A stretch of 64,000 bases of DNA from JAMIFN01 sp964544605 (GTDB taxonomy: Bacteria > Pseudomonadota > Gammaproteobacteria > Burkholderiales > Burkholderiaceae_C): NCBI GenBank assembly GCA_964544605.1, contig CAZJBX010000003.1, positions 1 through 64,000 on the forward strand, read 5' to 3'. Position 1 is the stretch's first letter, and each line of letters begins with the position of its first letter. The translations under genes were made by a program, and so were the position numbers. Of the stretch, positions 7,875-15,895 are shown piece after piece. The notes beneath the pieces are model-generated. The model did not search any database and was not told the DNA's origin. It saw nothing but the letters and a program-made list of their open reading frames with translations.

Positions 7875-9932
7875 ATGTTTAAAAAAATTCTGATTGCCAA
7901 CCGTGGTGAAATTGCCTGCCGCGTCATCGCCACTGCCCGCAAAATGGGCATCCAAACCGTCGCCGTTTACTCTGAGGCCGACAAAAACGCCCGCCATGTG
8001 GCCTTGGCTGATGAGTCCGTCTGCATTGGCCCTGCGCCCAGCCGCGAGTCTTACCTGCGGGCCGACAAAATCATCGAAGCCTGCAAACAAACCGGCGCTG
8101 AAGCCGTCCACCCCGGCTACGGCTTTTTGTCTGAGAACGCCGAATTCAGCAAAACTTTGGAAGAAAACGGCATCATCTTCATCGGCCCCAAACACGAAGC
8201 CATTGCCGCCATGGGCGACAAAATCGCCTCTAAAAAGCTGGCCGAAGCCGCCAAAGTCAGCACCATTCCAGGCTACAACGACCCCATCGGCACGCCCGAA
8301 GAGGCCGTCAAAATCGCCCAAGGCATTGGCTACCCCGTCATGATCAAAGCCTCAGCCGGCGGCGGCGGTAAGGGCTTGCGCGTGGCCTTCAACGACAAAG
8401 AATGCGCCGAAGGCTTTGCCAGTTGCAAGAGCGAGGCGCTCAACAGCTTTGGCGACGACCGCATCTTTATGGAGAAATTCATTCAAGAGCCGCGCCACAT
8501 TGAAATCCAAGTGGTTGGTGATGGCCACGGCAATGTCATTTACTTGAACGAGCGCGAATGCTCCATTCAGCGCCGCCACCAAAAAGTGATTGAGGAAGCG
8601 CCATCGCCCTTCATCAGCGCCGCCACCCGCAAAGCGATGGGCGAGCAAGCCGTGGCATTGGCCAAAGCCGTCAAATACCAAAGCGCGGGCACGGTCGAGT
8701 TTGTGGTCGGCAAAGACCAAGACTTCTACTTCCTTGAAATGAACACCCGCTTGCAGGTTGAGCACCCCGTCACCGAATGCATCACCGGCCTCGATTTGGT
8801 CGAGCTGATGCTGCGTGTGGCCGCTGGCGAAAAACTGCCGCTGACGCAAGAGCAAGTAAAAATGGACGGCTGGGCCATTGAATGCCGTATCAACGCCGAA
8901 GACCCCTTCCGCAACTTCCTGCCCTCTACAGGCCGCTTGGTGCGCTTTAGCCCACCTGAGCAAACCATGTGGCAGGCCAACACCCAACACCTGCACGGCG
9001 TGCGCGTGGACACGGGCGTGCAAGAGGGCGGTGAAATCCCCATGCACTACGACTCCATGATTGCCAAGCTCATCGTGCATGGCAAAGACCGCAACGACGC
9101 CATCGCCAAAACCAAAGAGGCGCTCAACGGCTTCGTCATTCGCGGCATCAGCAGCAACATCCCCTTCCAGTCTGCGCTCTTGGCTCACCCCAATTTCGTC
9201 TCTGGCAAATTCAACACGGGCTTTATTGCTGAACACTACGCCGACGGCTTCCGCGCCGAAGATGTCACGCATGACGACCCCAACTTCCTTGCCGCCATCG
9301 CTGCCTTTGTGCGCCGCAAATCGCGCGAACGCGCTGCAGGCTTGAGCGGCCAATTGCCCGGCTACGGCGTGGTCATCGGCAACGAATACGCCGTCATTGA
9401 GCTGGACAACACAGCCGGCAAGCACCGCTATTTGCGCGCCGACATCGAGGAACTCGAAGGCATTGAAGGTCGCAACAAAGCCACCATCCGCATCGAAGGC
9501 AAGGAATACGACATCGAGTCTGAGTCGCGCCTCAACGACATCGCCATCGGCGGCACTTGCAACGGCCAGCCCTTTGTGGCCCAGGTCGAGCGCGGCCAAG
9601 GCAAAAACCCCTTGGCCCTGCGCGTGCAGCACAACGGCAAACTGGTGGAAGCCATGGTGGTATCGCCCCGCATGGCCGATCTGCACAAACTCATGCCCTT
9701 CAAAGCGCCGCCTGATTTGAGCAAATTCGTGCTCTCGCCCATGCCAGGGCTTTTGGTTCAGGTCAATGTCGAGCCTGGGCAAAAAGTCGAAGCGGGCGAA
9801 CGCGTCGCCGCCATTGAAGCCATGAAAATGGAAAACGCCCTCTTTGCCTCAGCCACTGGCGTGGTCAAATCGGTCGAAGCCAAAGTCGGCGACTCTTTGG
9901 TCGTCGATCAAGTCATCATCGAATTTGAATAA
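7875..9932 (+). CDS. pccA: Propionyl-CoA (acyl-CoA) carboxylase alpha subunit: biotin carboxylase plus BCCP
   Basis: ATP-dependent biotin carboxylase fused to its biotin carrier, 685 residues, the PccA layout. It opens with FKKILIANRGEIACRVI. The ATP-grasp glycine-rich loop KASAGGGGKG is near residue 157 and the biotin carboxylase motif FLEMNTRLQVEHPVTE near 285. The C-terminal carrier domain has EAMKMEN near 648, whose Lys carries biotin. The start is the ATG preceded by AAGGAAGAACCCC. It is the third gene of the operon, 36 bases after the META protein, and it is closed by a strong terminator. The fused carrier distinguishes it from the separate AccC/AccB subunits. Confidence 0.95.
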   Translation: MFKKILIANRGEIACRVIATARKMGIQTVAVYSEADKNARHVALADESVCIGPAPSRESYLRADKIIEACKQTGAEAVHPGYGFLSENAEFSKTLEENGIIFIGPKHEAIAAMGDKIASKKLAEAAKVSTIPGYNDPIGTPEEAVKIAQGIGYPVMIKASAGGGGKGLRVAFNDKECAEGFASCKSEALNSFGDDRIFMEKFIQEPRHIEIQVVGDGHGNVIYLNERECSIQRRHQKVIEEAPSPFISAATRKAMGEQAVALAKAVKYQSAGTVEFVVGKDQDFYFLEMNTRLQVEHPVTECITGLDLVELMLRVAAGEKLPLTQEQVKMDGWAIECRINAEDPFRNFLPSTGRLVRFSPPEQTMWQANTQHLHGVRVDTGVQEGGEIPMHYDSMIAKLIVHGKDRNDAIAKTKEALNGFVIRGISSNIPFQSALLAHPNFVSGKFNTGFIAEHYADGFRAEDVTHDDPNFLAAIAAFVRRKSRERAAGLSGQLPGYGVVIGNEYAVIELDNTAGKHRYLRADIEELEGIEGRNKATIRIEGKEYDIESESRLNDIAIGGTCNGQPFVAQVERGQGKNPLALRVQHNGKLVEAMVVSPRMADLHKLMPFKAPPDLSKFVLSPMPGLLVQVNVEPGQKVEAGERVAAIEAMKMENALFASATGVVKSVEAKVGDSLVVDQVIIEFE

Positions 9933-9963
9933 ACCGCCGTCAGCGGCCCTTGGCCTGTGATGT

Positions 9964-9992
9964 AAAAAGCCCGATGCAAATCGGGCTTTTTT
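9964..9992 (+). terminator. Rho-independent terminator of the carboxylase operon
   Basis: Stem AGCCCGAT / ATCGGGCT with loop GCAA is followed by six T and preceded by an A run. It ends the pccB-META-pccA operon 30 bases after its last stop. Confidence 0.9.
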
Positions 9993-10022
9993 CGTTGTGG
10001 CTTTGTTTATGCTGGTTTGGCT

Positions 10023-10391
10023 TTATTTCATTTTTTCGATGAGCCAGCCTTTTTCTTTGTCTTTCTTTAAAAATACCTGCATGCTGCCGGATTCGGGCGA
10101 GTTTTTGGTGTTGATGCGTACCACGGCGGTGTCGCCCTCGATTTTCTTTTCGAGGATTTCATATTCGGTGCCCGCAGGTACGGCGCTTTTGCCTTTGGCC
10201 AATAAGGTGAGCACTTCCAATTGCATGCGGGCTTCGCCCGTGGTGTGGGTTTTGGCTTTTTCAAAATCGCCAGCGGCCAAGTGTTGCATCATGTTCAGTG
10301 CCACGGCGTCGGGGCTGGGGCTTTTGCTACAGGCGGCCAGCAGGCTGAAGCTGAGGAAACTGGCGAGAAGGAGGCGATAAAAAGGGGTCAT
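10023..10391 (-). CDS. Small lipoprotein, DUF4878-like
   Basis: A 122-residue lipoprotein. Its N-terminus MTPFYRLLLASFLSFSLLAAC carries a lipobox LAAC with the acylated Cys at 21. The mature part is a small NTF2-like fold typical of DUF4878: VALNMMQHLAAGDFEKAKTHT, then EYEILEKKIEGDTAVVRI. A longer reading frame upstream exists, but the lipoprotein signal fixes the start at 10391. It faces the end of the carboxylase operon and probably shares that operon's terminator. Its function is unknown; an outer-membrane-anchored accessory role is a guess. Confidence 0.75.
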   Translation of the reverse strand: MTPFYRLLLASFLSFSLLAACSKSPSPDAVALNMMQHLAAGDFEKAKTHTTGEARMQLEVLTLLAKGKSAVPAGTEYEILEKKIEGDTAVVRINTKNSPESGSMQVFLKKDKEKGWLIEKMK

Positions 10392-10508
10392 AAGGCAGTG
10401 AAAAGGCAATGAGGGGGAAGTCTCTAAAATGCAGGCTTTGGGCGCTTGTTGTGGCCCCGCTTTGAAAAGCTGCGGCATTGTAGCTGCCTTATGTTTGAAC
10501 ACTCTTTT

Positions 10509-11141
10509 ATGTTGATTTACCTCGCTTCCCAAAGCCCGCGCCGCGCTGAATTGTTGCTGCAAATGGGCCAAGACTTCCGCCTGCTGCTGCCTGAGGGCGA
10601 GGCCGAGCTGGCTGCGGCCGAGGCGCTTGAGGCCGTGCTGCCCGCCGAAGCCCCTGCCGATTATGTGCAGCGCGTGACGGCGCTGAAGGCGCAAGCGGCC
10701 TACGCCCGCCTGCAAAGCCGCCATGCCCAAGATGCTGCGGCTTGGCCGCAGCTGCCTTTGCTGTGTGCCGATACGACGGTGGCCCTAGGCGATGCGATTT
10801 TGGGCAAACCTGCTGATGCGGCTGAGGCGGCGGCCATGCTGGGCCAGCTCTCTGGCCAAGCGCATGAGGTGCTGACGGCGGTGTGTGTGGTGGATGTGGC
10901 GGGGCGTTTGCACGCTGGCCTGTCGCGCTCGCAGGTTCACTTTAAGCCTTTGAGCGAGGCCGAGATTGCCGACTATGTGGCCAGCGGCGAGCCGATGGGC
11001 AAGGCGGGCAGCTATGGCATACAGGGCCGCGCGGGGGTTTTTGTGCAGCATTTGGCGGGCAGTTATAGCGGCATTGTGGGCTTGCCTTTGTATGAGACAG
11101 CGCAGTTGCTGGCGCAGGCCAGGGCGGGGGAAGCGGCATGA
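10509..11141 (+). CDS. maf: Maf-family nucleoside triphosphate pyrophosphatase
   Basis: House-cleaning pyrophosphatase that hydrolyses non-canonical or pyrimidine nucleoside triphosphates to monophosphates. It has the family signature YLASQSPRRAELL at the N-terminus, CADTTVAL with the catalytic Asp near residue 85, and GKAGSYGIQGRAGVFV near 160. About 210 residues are expected from this start; an in-frame ATG at 10491 would add six. No strong ribosome-binding site decides between them, but the family normally begins within a few residues of YLAS. It is the first gene of a four-gene overlapping operon ending with ligA. Whether it is the dTTP/UTP type or the YceF type was not settled. Confidence 0.92.
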   Translation: MLIYLASQSPRRAELLLQMGQDFRLLLPEGEAELAAAEALEAVLPAEAPADYVQRVTALKAQAAYARLQSRHAQDAAAWPQLPLLCADTTVALGDAILGKPADAAEAAAMLGQLSGQAHEVLTAVCVVDVAGRLHAGLSRSQVHFKPLSEAEIADYVASGEPMGKAGSYGIQGRAGVFVQHLAGSYSGIVGLPLYETAQLLAQARAGEAA

Positions 11142-11602
11142 GTGGCAGCCTGAATGCGCCGCAGAAGGTGGTGATTGATACCAATATCGCCTTAGATGTG
11201 CTGCTGTTTCAAGAGCCAGCAGTGCAGGTTTTAAAAGCCGATTTGCAGGCGGGCAAGCTGCATTGGCTGGCCACGCCTGCCATGCGCGATGAGCTGGAGC
11301 GGGTGCTGGCTTACAAGCAAATTTTGCCGCGTTTGGCTTTTTACAAACTGGATGCGGCGCAGGTGCTGGCCGCTTACGACGCGCAAGTGCAGTGGCGGCC
11401 CGTGGCGGCGAAAACCACGGTGGTTTGCAAAGACGCTGACGACCAGCGCTATCTTGATTTGGCTGTGGCCGAGCAAGCTTGGCTGCTGTCGAAAGACCGG
11501 CAGGTGCTCAAATGCCGCAAACGGCTGGCGCGCTTGGGCGCAGACATCAGCGCCAACTACCCTTTGCCTTCGCCCTTGACTGAGGCGCAGCGCCATGAGT
11601 GA
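11138..11602 (+). CDS. PIN-domain protein (PIN family putative ribonuclease)
   Basis: A 154-residue PIN-fold protein. The first acidic motif is VVIDTNIALDVLLF near residue 10, the central part is TPAMRDELERVLAYK, and the last acidic cluster is CKDADDQRYLDLAV near 105, followed by WLLSKDRQVLK. These match metal-binding residues of PIN nucleases of the type often named toxin-antitoxin toxin component. No antitoxin-like small gene is next to it; it overlaps maf (ATGA) and the next gene. The setting is a housekeeping operon, so a stable RNA-processing role is at least as likely as a toxin role. Confidence 0.8.
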   Translation: MSGSLNAPQKVVIDTNIALDVLLFQEPAVQVLKADLQAGKLHWLATPAMRDELERVLAYKQILPRLAFYKLDAAQVLAAYDAQVQWRPVAAKTTVVCKDADDQRYLDLAVAEQAWLLSKDRQVLKCRKRLARLGADISANYPLPSPLTEAQRHE

Positions 11603-12098
11603 AGCGAATATGAAAGAGCTGCAAATGCAAATGGCGGCCTTGCAGCAGCGCCTGCAAGCGCTGGAGGACCGCGAGGCCATCCGCCAGCTGATTGCCCGCT
11701 ACGGCCCAGCGGTGGACAGCCAGCGCCTGCAAGATGCCGCTGCAATCTGGGCTGAGGATGGGCGCTATAGCGTGGCGGGCTTTGGCACGCACCAAGGCCG
11801 CGCCGCACTCACGGCTCTGCTGCAAGCGCCGCATCATCAGCAATTGCTGGCCGATGGTTGCGCCCATGTGCTCTCGCCTTTGCACATTCAGCTCGATGGC
11901 GATGAGGCCGTGGCGGTGGGTTATTCCTGCGTCTTTCGGCACCAAGCCGAGACGGGCCACTATGTGGCCGAGCGCGTGGCCGCCAACCGCTGGCTGTTGC
12001 AAAAACAAGGCGGGCAGTGGCAGGTGAGCCTGCGCGAGAATGCCTTGCTGGATGGCAGCGCCGCTGCCCATGCTGTATTGGAGATTGCCCGACCATGA
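11595..12098 (+). CDS. SnoaL-like / NTF2-fold protein with N-terminal coiled coil
   Basis: A 167-residue protein. Residues 1-28 are a Gln/Leu-rich amphipathic helix (MKELQMQMAALQQRLQALED), probably a coiled coil. They are followed by an NTF2-like SnoaL_4 domain: AIRQLIARYGPAVDSQRL, then AAIWAEDGRYSVAGFG and the C-terminal VAANRWLLQKQGGQWQVSLRE. The fold often binds small hydrophobic molecules or acts as an isomerase or dehydratase; no catalytic set can be named here. The start overlaps the PIN gene and its stop overlaps the ligA start, so the three are translationally coupled. Confidence 0.75.
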   Translation: MSEANMKELQMQMAALQQRLQALEDREAIRQLIARYGPAVDSQRLQDAAAIWAEDGRYSVAGFGTHQGRAALTALLQAPHHQQLLADGCAHVLSPLHIQLDGDEAVAVGYSCVFRHQAETGHYVAERVAANRWLLQKQGGQWQVSLRENALLDGSAAAHAVLEIARP

Positions 12099-14230
12099 CT
12101 TCGATGGATTTGTTTGCCGATGGCCCTGCTGATAGCGGTGATAAGGGCAATAAAGGTGATGAGGCGGAGCGCCAGCGCTATGTGGCCCTGCTGGCGCAAT
12201 TGCAGCAGCACGCCCACCTTTACTATGTGTTGGATGCACCGACCCTGCCCGATGCCGAGTACGACAAGCTCTACCAAGAGCTGGAGGCCCTAGAGCAGCG
12301 CCACCCCGATTGGGTGCAGGCCGACTCACCCACGCAGCGGGTGATAGGCGCTGTGCTCGATGGCTTTGCCAGCGTGCGCCATGCGAGGCCCATGCTCAGC
12401 ATCAAAACTGAAACCGATACCGAGGCCAGTGGCGCTTTGGCCTTTGATGCGCGTATGCGTCGCGAGCTGGGCTGGGGCGCAGAGCAGGGTGCGCTGCCCT
12501 ATATGGCCGAGCCGAAATTTGACGGCTTGGCCATGAGCTTGCGTTATGAAAACGGCCTGCTGGTGCAAGCGGCCACCCGTGGCGACGGCGAAACGGGCGA
12601 AGATGTGACGGCCAATATCAAAACCATCAAGCAAATACCGCTGAGGCTGTTGGCCGCAGCGGGCCAAGCTCTGCCGCCCGTGTTGGAAGTGCGTGGCGAG
12701 GTGTATATGGCGCGGGCTGATTTTGAAGCCCTGAACGAGCGCCAGCGCCAGCGCATTGCCGCAGGTGAGAAGAATGAACGCACCTTCGCCAACCCCCGCA
12801 ATGCCGCCGCAGGGGCCGTACGCCAGCTCGATAGCCGCATTGCGGCGCAGCGCCCGCTGAGCTTTTACGCCTATGGCTTGGGTGAATTTGTGGCCGCTGA
12901 TGGCCGTGATGAAGCCGCCACCTTTGGCACGCAATGGGCGCTGTTGCAGGCCGTGGCCGCTTGGGGTTTGCCAGTATCAGAGCTGGTGCAAGTGGTGCAG
13001 GGCGGGCAGGGCTTGGCCGATTACCACGCAGGCGTGGCGGCACAGCGCGATGCTTTGCCTTTTGACATCGATGGCGTGGTTTACAAGGTGAATGATTTGG
13101 CCCTGCAAGCCAAGCTGGGCTTTGTCAGCCGTGAGCCGCGCTGGGCCGTGGCGCACAAATACCCTGCGCAAGAGCAACTGACCACCGTGCTCGGCATTGA
13201 GGTGCAGGTGGGGCGCACGGGCAAACTCACGCCGGTGGCCAAACTCGCCCCCGTGCAAGTGGGCGGTGTGGTGGTGACCAATGCCACCCTGCACAACGAG
13301 GACGAAGCCCGCCGCAAAGATGTGCGCGTGGGCGACACCGTGGTGGTGCGCCGCGCCGGTGATGTGATACCTGAGGTGGTGAGTTCTTTGCCCGAAAAAC
13401 GCCCTGCTGGGGCGCAGCCCTTCACCATGCCGCGCCACTGCCCCGTGTGCAACAGCGCCGCCGTGCGAGAAGAGGGTGAAGCCGACTTCCGCTGTAGCGG
13501 TGGCCTGACCTGCCCGGCCCAGCTCAAAGCCAGCTTGGCCCACTTTGCCAGCCGCCGCGCCATGGACATTGAGGGCTTGGGTGACAAGCTGATTGAGCAA
13601 CTGGTGGACAAAGGCTGGGTGCAAAGCCTGCCTGATATTTACCGCCTTGATTTGCCCACCTTGGCTGGCCTAGAGCGCATGGCGGAAAAATCCGCACAAA
13701 ACCTGCTCGACGCCTTGGCGCAATCGAAAAACAGCACTTTGGCCCGCTTTTTATTTGGCCTGGGCATTCGCCATGTGGGGGAAACCACGGCCAAAGACCT
13801 GGCCCGCCACTTTGGTGATTTGCCCGCCTTGCAAGCCGCCGATGAAGCCGCCCTGCTGCAAGTGCCCGATGTCGGCCCCGTCGTGGCCGCCAGCTTGCTG
13901 CACTTTTTTGCCGATGGCAAACACCAGCAAGTGCTGGCCGATTTGCAGGCCGCAGGCATCCACTGGCCACAAGCCGAGCCTGCCGTTGCGGGGCCGCAAA
14001 CCTTGGCAGGGCAAACCGTGGTTATCACCGGCACCCTGCCCAGCATGGGCCGCAGCGGGGCCCAAGCGATGGTGGAAGCCGCAGGCGGCAAAGTCAGCGG
14101 ATCGGTGAGCAAAAAAACCAGCTTTGTGCTGGCGGGTGCTGAGGCAGGCAGCAAGCTGGCCAAAGCGCAGGAGCTGGGCATTGAAGTGCTGGATGAGGCG
14201 GCGTTTTTGGCCCGCTTGCAGGGTGTGTAA
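12095..14230 (+). CDS. ligA: NAD-dependent DNA ligase
   Basis: Essential NAD+-dependent ligase that seals nicks in replication and repair, 711 residues. Domains in order: Ia region (LYYVLDAPTLPDAEYDKLY), adenylation domain with the active-site Lys in AEPKFDG near residue 140, OB fold, four-Cys zinc finger (CPVC then CSGG and CPAQ near 447-475), helix-hairpin-helix repeats, and a C-terminal BRCT domain (GQTVVITGTLPSMGR near 640). The start ATG overlaps the previous stop as ATGA. An upstream in-frame start exists but lies inside the preceding gene. It is the last gene of the maf operon. Confidence 0.97.
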   Translation: MTSMDLFADGPADSGDKGNKGDEAERQRYVALLAQLQQHAHLYYVLDAPTLPDAEYDKLYQELEALEQRHPDWVQADSPTQRVIGAVLDGFASVRHARPMLSIKTETDTEASGALAFDARMRRELGWGAEQGALPYMAEPKFDGLAMSLRYENGLLVQAATRGDGETGEDVTANIKTIKQIPLRLLAAAGQALPPVLEVRGEVYMARADFEALNERQRQRIAAGEKNERTFANPRNAAAGAVRQLDSRIAAQRPLSFYAYGLGEFVAADGRDEAATFGTQWALLQAVAAWGLPVSELVQVVQGGQGLADYHAGVAAQRDALPFDIDGVVYKVNDLALQAKLGFVSREPRWAVAHKYPAQEQLTTVLGIEVQVGRTGKLTPVAKLAPVQVGGVVVTNATLHNEDEARRKDVRVGDTVVVRRAGDVIPEVVSSLPEKRPAGAQPFTMPRHCPVCNSAAVREEGEADFRCSGGLTCPAQLKASLAHFASRRAMDIEGLGDKLIEQLVDKGWVQSLPDIYRLDLPTLAGLERMAEKSAQNLLDALAQSKNSTLARFLFGLGIRHVGETTAKDLARHFGDLPALQAADEAALLQVPDVGPVVAASLLHFFADGKHQQVLADLQAAGIHWPQAEPAVAGPQTLAGQTVVITGTLPSMGRSGAQAMVEAAGGKVSGSVSKKTSFVLAGAEAGSKLAKAQELGIEVLDEAAFLARLQGV

Positions 14231-14279
14231 AGCCTTGCAAAGTTGTGTGAACTAAATCACGATAACGGCGATTTTCGAC

Positions 14280-14306
14280 TTGGCGGAAAAAGTGCGCCGC
14301 TACAAT
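14280..14306 (+). promoter_or_regulatory. Putative sigma-70 promoter of the capsule export operon
   Basis: The -10 hexamer TACAAT (14301-14306) is good. The -35 is weak: TTGGCG with 15-bp spacing, or ACTTGG with 17. It lies just after ligA and about 80 bases before the first capsule gene. Confidence 0.4.
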
Positions 14307-14372
14307 GCCAACTTTGGCCTGTGCTTTGCCTTTCTTCTGATTTATATGAAGCGGATCAGAAATTCGGCCTAT

Positions 14373-14394
14373 GGCATTTAAATGCCTCTTTTTT
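14373..14394 (+). terminator. Terminator-like hairpin covering the kpsM start
   Basis: The perfect 14-base palindrome GGCATTTAAATGCC is followed by TCTTTTTTC. It forms a stem GGCAT/ATGCC plus a T-rich tail, and the presumed kpsM ATG (14382) is inside it. It may terminate the ligA operon or attenuate the capsule operon. Confidence 0.5.
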
Positions 14395-15209
14395 CTTTTA
14401 TTTTTTGTATTTTGCAAGCGACTGCAACGCCATTTTCCCAGCAATTTAAGGCCGCCTCCCATGTTTGGCAGGCGCTTTTTTTGCGTGAGGCATCGTCACG
14501 ACTGTTCGGCTCTCGTGCCGCTTGGGCGTGGCTCTTGCTTGAGCCCTTGGTACACATTCTGTGGCTGACTTTTGTTTTTACAAGCATCCGGGTTCGGCAT
14601 ATTGACGGCATGAATACCGCGCTATGGATTGCCGTGGGTATGCTGGTTTTCTTGACTTTTAGACGCACCTTGACGCGGGTGCAAAAGAGCATAGAGGCAA
14701 ATAAATCACTGTTTACTTATCGCCAGGTGCATCCGGGGGATGTGGTTTTGGTTCGCACGGCTCTTGAGGCGGTGCTGATGTGTCTGATTGCTATTTTGGT
14801 GATGGCTGTGGGCTACTTTTTAGGCTGGAGCCATATTCCTGTAGATGCTTTTGCGCTTGTTTATGCCTTTGTGCTGGCTTTGTTTTTAGGTATGGGCTTG
14901 GGTTTGGTGTTTGCTGTGTTCTCTCGGTTGCTGCCAGATATAGATAGCATTTTGGGTTTTGTGACCATGCCTTTGATGATTGTGTCGGGGGTGATTTTCC
15001 CTATTTCACGAGTGCCTGAGCCATATTTGAGTTGGCTGATGCTCAATCCTTTGGCCCATGCGGTGGATTTATCCCGCGTGGGCATGTCCGATTATTACCG
15101 CGCACTTCCGCATTTGAGTGTGGCCTATGTGAGTTTGTCAGCTATTGTCTTGTTGTTTTTGGGTTTGTTGCTTTTGCGCTATTACAACGAGCGCCTTTTG
15201 ATGCGCTAA
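14382..15209 (+). CDS. kpsM: Capsule polysaccharide ABC transporter permease (KpsM/CtrC type)
   Basis: Inner-membrane permease of the ABC-2 family that exports lipid-linked capsule polysaccharide, 275 residues from this start. The signature VWQALFLREASSRLFGSR near residue 28 is followed by about six hydrophobic segments, and PISRVPEPYLSWLMLNPLAHAVDLSR near 210 is typical of KpsM/BexB/CtrC. The N-terminus before the signature is longer than in relatives, and no clear ribosome-binding site precedes the ATG, which sits in a hairpin; a TTG at 14412 is an alternative start. It is the first gene of a contiguous kpsM-T-E-D run. Confidence 0.88.
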   Translation: MPLFSFIFCILQATATPFSQQFKAASHVWQALFLREASSRLFGSRAAWAWLLLEPLVHILWLTFVFTSIRVRHIDGMNTALWIAVGMLVFLTFRRTLTRVQKSIEANKSLFTYRQVHPGDVVLVRTALEAVLMCLIAILVMAVGYFLGWSHIPVDAFALVYAFVLALFLGMGLGLVFAVFSRLLPDIDSILGFVTMPLMIVSGVIFPISRVPEPYLSWLMLNPLAHAVDLSRVGMSDYYRALPHLSVAYVSLSAIVLLFLGLLLLRYYNERLLMR

Positions 15210-15220
15210 GGGAGCAAGCT

Positions 15221-15886
15221 GTGATTGAAGTGATTGATGTGCACAAACGCTACCGCACCGACCACGGTATGGGCCCTTGGGTGTTGCAAGGTGTGAACCT
15301 CACCATCCCCACAGGGGTTAGCGTGGGCTTGGTGGGGCACAATGGCGCGGGCAAATCGACCCTGCTGCGCATCATTGGCGGGGTGGATTTTGCCAACAAG
15401 GGTAGTGTGCGCCGCAACTGCCGCGTGTCTTGGCCCATGGGTTTTGGCGGCGGCTTGCAAGGCAGCTTGAGTGGGCGACAGAACGCCAAATTTGTGGCCC
15501 GCATTCATGGCATGGCCCATGATATGGACCGTATTTTGGCTGAGGTGCAAGCCTTTGCAGATATTGGCCGTGCATTTGACCAACCGGTGAAGACTTATTC
15601 ATCTGGTATGAAGTCGCGTTTGCAGTTTGGCCTGTCTTTGGCCTTTGACTTCGATGTCTATATTTCAGATGAGGTGACATCGACGGGTGATCGTGCTTTT
15701 AGGAAAAAGGCCAGATTGGCATTCAAAAATCTGGCGGGTAAATCGAGCTTGATTATGGTGTCTCATAACCCGAAAACGCTGCAATCTTTTTGCGAGGCAG
15801 GCATTTGGCTGCATGAGGGCCAAGCGCAGTGGTTTGACAAGATTGATGATGCCCTTGATGCCTACCACAACCACAGTGAAGAATAA
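15221..15886 (+). CDS. kpsT: Capsule polysaccharide ABC transporter ATPase (KpsT/CtrD type)
   Basis: ATPase partner of the permease, 221 residues, the family length. Walker A is GHNGAGKST near residue 39, the ABC signature region is YSSGMKSRLQFGLS near 127, and the Walker B region is DVYISDEVTSTGD near 145, with the switch His in MVSHN. The start is GTG, preceded by TAAGGGAG; a longer frame upstream would run deep into kpsM and is not credible. It lies 11 bases after kpsM. Confidence 0.92.
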   Translation: MIEVIDVHKRYRTDHGMGPWVLQGVNLTIPTGVSVGLVGHNGAGKSTLLRIIGGVDFANKGSVRRNCRVSWPMGFGGGLQGSLSGRQNAKFVARIHGMAHDMDRILAEVQAFADIGRAFDQPVKTYSSGMKSRLQFGLSLAFDFDVYISDEVTSTGDRAFRKKARLAFKNLAGKSSLIMVSHNPKTLQSFCEAGIWLHEGQAQWFDKIDDALDAYHNHSEE

Positions 15887-15895
15887 ATTGTTTTT

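Noticed and set aside
11138..11602. A toxin-antitoxin pair around the PIN gene
   Set aside because: No antitoxin-like partner; both neighbours are enzyme-type genes.
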